Source: Berberis thunbergii (Eukaryota; Streptophyta; Magnoliopsida; Ranunculales; Berberidaceae). From it: DNA of 64,000 bases. Both the position numbers and the translations under genes were made by a program. How positions within the stretch are numbered: position 1 is the first letter of the stretch; the number at the start of each line of letters is the position of its first letter. This document shows, piece after piece, positions 56,602-64,000 of this stretch. The stretch is taken from assembly GCA_003290165.1 (NCBI GenBank), contig QNQO01000450.1, forward strand, positions 736,246-800,245, read 5' to 3'. The notes beneath the pieces were generated by a model that was given only the letters and a program-made list of their open reading frames with translations, was not told where the DNA came from and made no database searches.

Positions 56602-57897
56602 TTACCACATATAAGAGGGATACCCAGTAAATGACCCACCAGTTGCACCAGTCCTCGAAGAAGATGGTTGACCAATGTTCGAAGTCAGGTACGATGGCAT
56701 ACCTTGGAAAGGCGAACCTATAGAACTATATGCACCATATAGCGAAGGATTACCACCTACCAGACCCATCCCATGTGATGCACTATACCCCCCTAATCCC
56801 GCTGAAGTCCCAATCGAACTTCCTAAACCCTGACTTGATTGAACCCCACCCAGGTTCACTGCACCCATCATAAAAGGATTGGCTGACCCCCCAACCAACC
56901 CAGGATTGGGATTCATCATCAACCCTCCATAAGCCGGATGCAAACTAGGATTATGCGCAAACAATGCTAAATTCTGTGCTGCCGCAACTGCAGCCAACAT
57001 AGGTGGCTGCACATTCTGCTGCTGCTGCTGTTGTTGCTGTTGGTGCTGTCCCTGACTACCCTTGTTCTTATTCTCAATTGCTCTCTGGCAATGCAACTGA
57101 TGCCCTTCGAACATCTTATACGGCTCCTCAATCGCCTTCTTCGCCCCATCATAAGTCCTATACACAAACAAAGCAAACCCCCTAGACTTCCCTGTCAACA
57201 TATCGAACCCTAACGGTCCCAATTCAATATCCCCGAACTTGGAGAAAAAAGTTCTCAATTTCTCAGGATCAACATCGGCATGAACATTACTCACATAAAT
57301 CTTCCTCCCACTAGTATCCTGACTCTGCTCGGGCGGAGGCCCAGCAGACGCCAACTGGCAATGGGTAATCCTATTATTAATATTTTTCCTCGGCTCCTTC
57401 AACGCCTTGGCCGCTTCGGCCCGCGTCTTGAACAGAATAAATCCAAACCCTTTGGCTCTCCCCGTGTTCTTATCCACCACAAGATGAAGCTCCTCGATCT
57501 CTCCGTACGACTCAAATGCAGCCTGCAGAATCTCCCTCGTTGTGTTCCAGGCGAGGCCGTGGACGAAGATCTTGCGATGCGAGACGTCTTTGTCTGCAAT
57601 GGATTGAATTCGATCTAGTAGCGGAGGGTCAGTGAGGGCCGCGTCGATCAAGAACTCGATCAATTGGTCCTTCGTGTAAGGCTCCAGAAGCTTTTGAATT
57701 CGCTCGGATTCGGGTTCGGAGAGATCCGGGTCGGGTTCGTTAGAGTTTGCGGCGATTGGGACAATCGGGGTTTTTTCTGGTTTGGTTTTCTCGATCTTCA
57801 TCTTGAGTTCTGGCTTCTTGGGTTTGGTGACGAGTTTGCGTTTCTTCATTGAGGAGGGCTTGCTGGTCTTCCTTTGCTTTCTCTTGTTGCCGGCCAT
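56602..57897 (-). CDS. UBA2-like RNA-binding protein with two RRMs
   Basis: An uninterrupted 431-residue frame. It is an hnRNP-like protein of the UBP1-associated protein 2 family: nuclear, binding U-rich mRNA 3' regions, linked to RNA stabilisation, ABA and senescence responses. Residues 1-45 are very Lys-rich (likely nuclear localisation). The motif LLEPYTKDQLIEFLIDAAL is at 70-88. RRM1 is about 109-184 (RNP2 KIFVHGLAW, RNP1 KGFGFILF), RRM2 about 199-274 (KIYVSNVH, RGFALFVY). A run of nine Gln sits at 286-294, followed by a Gly/Asn/Ser/Met-rich low-complexity tail ending YPSYMW. ATG 57897 is the first in frame, with a (GAA)n leader before it. The stop TAA overlaps a donor-like G/GTAAGA, so a spliced form with another end or a 3'UTR intron is possible. 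No coding introns. It is a paralogue of the gene at 20475. The subtype (a, b or c) cannot be set by eye. Confidence 0.93.
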   Translation of the reverse strand: MAGNKRKQRKTSKPSSMKKRKLVTKPKKPELKMKIEKTKPEKTPIVPIAANSNEPDPDLSEPESERIQKLLEPYTKDQLIEFLIDAALTDPPLLDRIQSIADKDVSHRKIFVHGLAWNTTREILQAAFESYGEIEELHLVVDKNTGRAKGFGFILFKTRAEAAKALKEPRKNINNRITHCQLASAGPPPEQSQDTSGRKIYVSNVHADVDPEKLRTFFSKFGDIELGPLGFDMLTGKSRGFALFVYRTYDGAKKAIEEPYKMFEGHQLHCQRAIENKNKGSQGQHQQQQQQQQQNVQPPMLAAVAAAQNLALFAHNPSLHPAYGGLMMNPNPGLVGGSANPFMMGAVNLGGVQSSQGLGSSIGTSAGLGGYSASHGMGLVGGNPSLYGAYSSIGSPFQGMPSYLTSNIGQPSSSRTGATGGSFTGYPSYMW

Positions 57898-58060
57898 GGC
57901 TGATTTCCAAGCTCGAGGAAGAAGAAGAAGAAGAAGGAGAGGAAGATAGGGAAGAGGAAAGGAAGGAGGAATGAGAGAGGGGTTTAGGGTTTGATTTACT
58001 GAAATATAGTTGTAGAGACAAATTTTGGTAGTTTATAGGGTGTTGTTAATTGCACCACTG
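57898..58060 (-). promoter_or_regulatory. 5' leader and proximal promoter of the UBA2 gene
   Basis: A (GAA)n/(CTT)n microsatellite at 57916-57945 lies in the likely leader, and CCCTAAACCCC at about 57981-57991 resembles a telo-box of translation-related plant promoters. The transcription start is not known. Confidence 0.4.
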
Positions 58061-58683
58061 GAAATGTAAGGCCACCCAAAAAGATATCTAAACGAATCGA
58101 CTAAACCACCCGAAGGGAACTAATCCAAATGGACCTAATTAATTTTGATTTTATGATACATCAAATAATCCTCTAATTATGGTCATACACGAGGTAAACA
58201 ATCTATCACGAGGAAAATGCACTTCAATCAGACTCTGTCCTATAAGCCCAAAGAGGTCGGCTCGGTCATTAAAGCCTAAAAATGTATTTAATAATAGATT
58301 ATAATCAAAGTCCAAAGTTAGACCCAACGGATCTCTTCCTTTTGAGAAGAGAGTCGTTACGAATGAGACAAGTCATGACGAGAATCAATCTCCCAATGGC
58401 ATATCTTAATGAAGAAAGAGACCGTTGTGGGAAACGTCTCCTCTCATCATGCCTTACATGCTTAAATCACGCCAGGAGTTACTTACGTACATTATAAGAT
58501 AAAATGGAATATTTGAAAAAATGTATGCAAATACAACTAAATTATACTCTGTCCAAATTCATTATCTCCCACAGATTAACTGACTTAAGCATTGGAGTGT
58601 TTTTGCCACCAAACAGGTGGTTTTTGGCAATCTAACCCTCTTTTTCAAGTCAAATCTCTAGGAGGAGAGATTTGGACGCATCA
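58061..58683 (+). repeat. Possible LTR of a Tat-like Gypsy relic
   Basis: The sequence before the primer-binding-site-like TTGGTGTCCTTTGTGGGATG (58686-58705) ends GATTTGGACGCATCAA. It contains ACGTCTCCTCTCATCATGCC, as Gypsy LTRs of this type often do. The second LTR was not found, so the start is a guess. Confidence 0.4.
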
Positions 58684-60900
58684 ATTTGGTGTCCTTTGTG
58701 GGATGATAGTTTCCTTTTTAGAAAGAAAATCCTTTGTTGGTAGTTTCCTTAGCGTAAATCAGTAACAAAAAGATTTAATGCAAATGGAACCTCTTACAAA
58801 TTCTCAGCTTAGCAACAATGAAGGCAACCCTTCCACCGGTGCAACTAAACTACCAAGTAGACATACCTCAAATCTAGCATTGGGGAACCAATTATACGAG
58901 GCAATACAATATCATCGCACGATATGGTTGTTCAACAAGCCCATATAGTCAGCGGTAGAATGACGGATCCTCGGGTGGACTACCTCTTGGCTTAGATGGA
59001 TTATCTAGTTAAAGTGGTCGAAAAGCTCACTCATGAATGTGTTCCACCTGTCGAACACGTTCGAATACCACTTCAACAAAACTCCACCAACCACATTTGA
59101 GAGAACCATGAAGCTCTTGTAGAGCTTTGGAGATTGAACTTCGAGGGAAGCAAATCGCAGGGAGATGGATCCCAAACTGATGGAATTCTCCCACGGGTTC
59201 TATTCAGGATAGGAGTTACAAACCCCAATGTACTTTATGAGTTGGCCAGGCCACCATTCTCCGATGCAATCATGAAGACCCTTTTGCCGAAAAAGTTCAC
59301 TCCGCCAAATTTTGAAACTTATGATGGTACTACTGATCCGTTAGACCATTTATGTCATTTCCACCATATGATGGCACTGAAAGAAAGCACAAAGTCCATT
59401 GTGCAAAACCTTTTTGACTAGTCTCATATCTACAACAATGAGTTTGTTAAATAGTCTTCCACCTAGATCGATAGATTCTTTCTAAGCATTGGGCACGACC
59501 TTCATCACAAGGTTCATTGGTAGTCAACGAATTAGAAAAGGTCGTTACTATTTGCTTCACATCAAGTAAAAGTTTGATGAGACTCATGAAATGCATTACT
59601 CATTTTACTAACGACTTAACCATGGTCGATGGATGCAGCGATGACATAGTCATATCCACTTTTACCTCCGAGTTAAAAGGAAGATCATTTTACAACTCTC
59701 TGAATCTAGATCCTCCAAGAATCATGACGACCTTGCTGAAAAATGCTAAAAATACATCACCTTTTAGGAGATGTGGTCCACCAAGAGGAAAAACGAGTCC
59801 TGAAAAAAGGTCATTCCCAACGAATCAGAAAATGAGAGAGGAGAGAAGGAGAAATGGTAGGCTGCAGGAGGAAAGCGGTGAATCCAAAAGGCATCAAACC
59901 GACGGCAGATCCAAATTCAATAAAGAGGAACTCAAAAAGCTGCAATTTGAAATAGCCAGACATGAATGGGCAACACACTCGGTCAACACAAAATACAAAC
60001 CGTTCATTGCTCTGAAAACAAGTCTGGCAACTATTTTGAAGTCCATAGCTAAGTGGGAAGACGTCAAGTGGCCAATCAAACTAAAAGGGAAATTCGGTCG
60101 GATGAGATAAAAACAAATATTGTTCTTTTCACAAGGACCACGGACATGACACATAAGACTGCTACAACTTAAAGAATAAAATCGAGTAATGGATCTAAAA
60201 AGGACACGTCGGTGAATTTGTTGGGTTGAAAGACAAACAGTCCAAATGGAAAGATAAAACAGACGTTGTATCAAATGAACAATCCTAAGAACTAATATAT
60301 GTCTCACATGGCGTAGCTGAAGAAAAATAACTATCTAACGATCACGAAAGTGATTCATCTGAGACTTACGGATGAGGATACAATATCCGGACCTTTCTGT
60401 TTAATGTACCAGAATTGACCACTTAACTTTGATGTTTTTGAGAAAGATGCACAAAAAGTTTATTTCACCCACAATGACGCCCTGGTGATTTTAGTGTCAA
60501 TAGCCAAGTGGAAGTCAAAAGAATACTCATCGACGCAGGTAGCTCGACCAACCTCTTGTTCCTTATGGCATTTCGCAAGATGTAGTTCAACGAATAAGGG
60601 CTTACACCCACTAACCAACCTATGGTAGGTTTCTATGGAGAGCAATGTCACCCACTCAGACTAATTGAACTACCAGTCGTGGTAGGAACACTAGGTAAAC
60701 AACAAGTCCTATTAACGGAGTTATTCGTTGTTGACGCTTCTTCACAATACAATATGCTTCTAGGAAAACTCAGGCTACATGAAATGGGTGCAATATCTTC
60801 CACCCTACACTAATGCCAAAGTATCATGTTGGCGACGACCTTAGGTTCATCAAAGAGACCAACCAGCTGCATGTGAATGTCATTAGTAGCAATTAAGGCC
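58684..60900 (+). pseudogene. Ty3/Gypsy (Tat-like) relic: gag and protease
   Basis: Gag: RPPFSDAIMKTLLPKKFTPP and ETYDGTTDPLDHLCHFHHMM (59240-59370), a stop at 59420, then a second gag part (59517-60110), and a zinc finger region YCSFHKDHGHDT at 60119-60155, where a stop replaces the next residue. Protease: VKRILIDAGSSTNLLF (60509-60556), LIELPVVVGTLGKQQVLLTE, then QYNMLLGKLRLHEMGAISST, typical of Tat/Ogre-Retand proteases (D-A-G-S active site). The element breaks off near 60900, before RT. Confidence 0.75.
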
Positions 60901-61006
60901 CCCAATAGATAGCAATCAAGTCATGACCAGAAAAGCCATCACAACAACCCAATCAACTACAGATCACGATCTCCCAGAGGACAATGCAGCTCCAGTTAGT
61001 TCAAGA

Positions 61007-61248
61007 ATCCACGATGGACCATTTAAATCTAAGATAATTTGAGGTTCACTCACCAATCCACCATTAGAATTTGAATCAATGGTGGGAATGAAAGTTTCAT
61101 GAACATGGAAATCACACTCCTTGGTCCCCCCAAAGTATGTGATTCTCGTATTCATAAACTTTCATTCCCACCATTGATCACAAATTATAATGGTGGATTG
61201 GCGAGTAAACCTCAAATTAACTTAGATTTAGGTGATGCCTTCATGAAT
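61007..61248. repeat. Long inverted repeat with short loop (hairpin-forming)
   Basis: Arms 61025-61116 and 61137-61229 are inverted copies with roughly 90 percent match by eye, and weaker pairing extends to about 61007 and 61248. The loop is about 20 bases and itself partly palindromic (TTGGTCCCCCCAAAG). Shared core: CCACCATTRKAATTTG, AATGGTGGGAATGAAAGTTT. Both arms are open in the same register: one encodes NYNGGLASKPQINLDLG (plus strand), the other NSNGGLVSEPQIILDLN (minus strand). It could be a MITE, an inverted gene duplication, or a young small-RNA precursor. Confidence 0.75.
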
Positions 61249-62239
61249 TCTCATAGCATAGGATTCCATGCAACCAAACACAACCATAGTGTCTCACTTC
61301 TATATGGGTTTCATTTAACCACAATTGCAAATCAATAATGCTAGAAAATACGAACGTGAACGAAAAAGAAAAAGGGATGATTTATGTATGAAACATCTTT
61401 ACTAATCATTAAACCCACCCAACTTATCTATCACTGCCTTACACACCTCATTAAGAGCCTTACAAAACACCAAATAAACTAACCTCAAATGGCCAAATAC
61501 AACACAACATGCACAAACCACCACACTTGGGAGAAAACAATGGAAGCTATTTGGGATTTAGAGTAAAGGTTTGGAAAGGGAACATATCAAGGTCGTTTTG
61601 AGTGAGGAAGGTGTGGGCGGTGGAGGCGAGGAAAATGATTAGTGGAGTGAGGTGGTCAAAGTAGTGGTGGGATCTTTTGGGACACTTTTTGGTGGAGGGG
61701 TGAGGATGGTATTGTTGCCACCACCGCCCAGGTGGTTTGATGGGTGGGAGAAGTTGTGAAAGGCCATGTGATGAGTGATTTTGATTGATTTTTTTTGTTT
61801 TTATCTGTTGCATTTTATAACCATTAGATCACTTAAAGATGTCTTGTCAAATAATCATATCCCTAGATGAATTTCATAGATGTTTTAAACCAGTAGATGT
61901 TTTCCATGCCAAGGGCATTGGTGGGTTTTAACAAGAATATACCAGTCAAGGAAAGTCAACATTCTTGACTGATATTAATTGGCAGTTAACATAAGTTTGA
62001 GGGTTAGACTCAATTAACAAAAATTCTACTGTGCCTGGATGGTACCAAACACATACTTTTTATGACGTGGCGCTAGGTAAACATTAATATGTTGAAGAGT
62101 CAACAATCTGGCTCCCTCCATTCACCATTGTACTTTCATCCCTCTTACCCATCTTCTTCTTCTCTTCAAAATCCATCAGTAGTTTTGAAGCAAAATGTCC
62201 TCCTCCTCCTCCTCCTATGCTTCAATACTTAACAGTTTA
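61249..62239. other. No gene recognised
   Basis: A minus-strand stretch at 61560-61770 reads MAFHNFSHPSNHLGGGGNNT and, in another frame, HLTPLIIFLASTAHTFLTQN. It is GC-richer than its flanks and exon-like, but I cannot identify it. Confidence 0.35.
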
Positions 62240-62700
62240 TGTGAGAATGATGCGGGGCACTCCACCTGATTGGATTCTCTCACTTGAGAGGCTCTGATAT
62301 TTGCATCTTGTTAAATGCAAAATAAAGAGGAATATTTTTTGAAGGTCTTCAACTGAGGCTAACCAATTTGGTGACACTAGAGTTATGTAGTGACGCCATA
62401 GAAGTAAAAGAGTTGTGCTTTCAAACGGGAAGCTTCTCGAAACTTAGAACTCTGGAACTAATTCATTTGTCCAAATTGAAATTGATCAAAGTAGAAGAAG
62501 GAGCAATGCCTTGCATCCAAACCATACGATTTGGTGCTTGTGAAAAATTGAAGAATGTATCTACTGGGATTGAGCATCTCACCACTCTCAAGGAAACTAG
62601 CTTGTATTTTATGTCAAAGCATTTTAAAATGGCAATAAGAAGTCACTGCTGGAAAGCTGGGCACTCACCACCCATAGACACAGGGGAGAGCATTGAGTAA
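62240..62700 (+). pseudogene. CC-NBS-LRR (RPM1-like) C-terminal LRR fragment
   Basis: TPPDWILSLERL (62260-62298) and LHLVKC after a stop, then an open frame 62350-62700 with LRR units VTLELCSDAIEVKELCF, KLRTLELIHLSKLKLIKVEE, GAMPCIQTIRFGACEKLKNV and STGIEHLTTLKETSLYFMSK. This matches the end of RPM1-type intracellular immune receptors. No NB-ARC or coiled-coil part is in the window, and frame breaks are present, so it is a relic or captured piece. Confidence 0.72.
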
Positions 62701-63105
62701 GTAATCCTGCTTTTTGAAAACAAAATGGCATATGTTCATTTTTTTTACATGATGTGTATTTATTAACTAAATTTGGTCTTATATATTGTTGTTGTTGTAT
62801 TTATTAACATTATTATTTATTTATTTATTGGAAAACCAAGTCCAGTCCTCGAATTAACACATTGTAATTGATGCAGTGGAAGCTGAAACTGATTTAAGAA
62901 GCGACATTTGGGTGGAAGAGATGTGCATGCATGTTCGTTTACTCGCAACATTTTTTGGGTGGAAGAAGACATGAAGAGAAGAATAAGCAAGTGGTGCTAT
63001 GTATGCACAATGGAAAGTTTATAATCTAGTAGATTTCAAGTTTCAAAGAAAGCAAAAAGGTGAAGAAGCGTGAATGATGTTAAGGCTATCAATATTAGTG
63101 TTTGA
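62701..63105. other. No gene recognised
   Basis: AT-rich. A possible acceptor TGATGCAG/TGGAAGC lies at about 62876, with no identifiable exon. Confidence 0.35.
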
Positions 63106-64000
63106 TTGATTGATACCTGTAATATCTTTTTTTTTTAATTCTTGGTCAGGGTTGTACTCAATCAATGTGGTGGGGGCACATATCCACCCACTCTTTAAGA
63201 GACAAAACCCTTCCCTCCTTTTCTTCCTCCTTCTTTCTTTTTCTTTTTCCAGGGAGCGAGTTATCTTCTCGACCCTTCTTCTTCAGCGAAACTTTAACGA
63301 ATTTGTCGATTTTCTTCCCCCAAATCTCACCTCCTCCTCATTTTTCTTCCTATTTCTCCCCTCTCCTTCTTGTTTCAGTTTTTCATTTAAGAAATCGAAT
63401 TTCAGATGTTGTGTGGGCTTATTTGGTGTTGGCTTGTTTGATCGATTTCTGTAGCTCCGATCAGCCGTTGAGGGGCCTTGGTGGCGTCATTTGGAGCCCG
63501 TAGACCCGACATGCAAGGGGTGATTTCAGTGTTGGTCGGTTTTTTTCAAAAAAATCAGAGTGCATGTTCATTTTGAGGGTTTTTCAGCCGCACATTCGTG
63601 ACTCCGAGTGTTCTTAGACCTATTTCCGGCTTGTTGTGCGGTTTGGAGGCGATCAGACCAGAGTATGGAGGGTTTCGGCGAGTTTTCACAAAACTTTGGG
63701 TTTCGACAGGGTGTTTGCCGTAATTGAATAAGTATTTTAAATTCTGAATTTAATTTTTACAATATTTCGTCGATTGTGTATAATTGAATGTAAGTCCGAA
63801 ATTCAAATTTTTAGAGATTTCGATGGTTGTGTTGTTTATTTATGAATGAATTATGCATTGAGTTTTCTAAAAGCATGATATGCTTGAATGAAATTGAATA
63901 GTGAATGAATTTTGGTGTGATTAGGCTTTGGTGTAATGACATTGAACTTGTATGCTTCGTTTTCCATTTTGCATAGTGTATCATGTTTTACGTGGATTGC
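63106..64000 (+). repeat. Third LTR of the same Gypsy family, opposite orientation, cut by window edge
   Basis: It matches the complement of the 42051/49362 LTRs: GGTGGGGGCACAT at 63168, GCTCCGATCAGCCGT then GGGGCCTTGGTGGCGTCATT (63453-63490), GACATGCAAG at 63508, up to TCATGTTTTACGTGGATT at the edge. It is clearly more diverged than those two are from each other. The start TGATACCTG near 63112 is a weak match to TGTGAGACCTG. Confidence 0.8.

Noticed and set aside
57003..57618. Plus-strand frames opposite the UBA2 gene
   Set aside because: They are shadows of the minus-strand coding sequence, with no independent motifs.

Overview
The window is nuclear DNA from a flowering plant, most likely a eudicot. 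It has GT-AG introns, plant-type Copia and Ty3/Gypsy retrotransposons, CACTA, hAT, PIF/Harbinger and mariner-like DNA elements, LINEs, SINEs, plastid-derived DNA, and fragments of plant genes. There are no operons, ribosome sites or CRISPR arrays, and I found no tRNA or rRNA gene. I cannot name the species from the sequence.

Only one gene looks fully intact: a UBA2-type two-RRM RNA-binding protein on the minus strand at 56602-57897. A second UBA2-like gene on the plus strand at 20475-21755 is complete except for two single-base shifts in short homopolymers. It may be a young pseudogene or carry assembly errors. Both genes have a possible splice donor at the stop codon.

Layout: 1340-9772 looks like a CACTA (En/Spm) element with an unknown left end. 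It holds a broken Transposase_24-type gene, four exons of a CPRD49-type GDSL esterase, four exons of a DNA topoisomerase VI subunit B gene, a 0.8 kb array of subterminal repeats and a TAGTG terminus. 10136-15173 is a Copia element on the minus strand with a CATTC target duplication. 15757-16387 is a second CACTA-like end next to a serine carboxypeptidase-like fragment. 17153-17668 is rearranged plastid DNA. 18548-18991 holds two hairpin MITEs. 19021-20231 is a hAT element with a perfect 8-bp duplication, just upstream of the UBA2-like gene. 22140-37200 is gene-poor and holds LINE relics, a mariner-like element, a second hAT element (27030-27903), SINE-like repeats, two more hairpin MITEs and a Copia gag relic. 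37218-38627 is a third hAT-like element carrying a hexokinase 5' end, an unidentified coding piece and a cold-shock-domain start. About 39092-52922 is a decayed PIF/Harbinger element. A 9.8 kb Ty3/Gypsy element (42051-51809, AGATC duplication) sits inside its transposase gene, and a SINE (41023-41173) sits beside its ORF1. After the intact UBA2 gene come a Tat-like Gypsy relic, a strong inverted repeat (61007-61248), an NLR fragment, and a third LTR of the same Gypsy family in the opposite orientation running off the right edge.

The main theme is capture and reshuffling of host gene pieces by transposons (CACTA and hAT), together with nested insertions whose order can be read. The best candidates for something unusual are the multi-gene CACTA cargo, the chimeric hAT cargo and the inverted repeat at 61 kb, whose two arms both encode related peptides.
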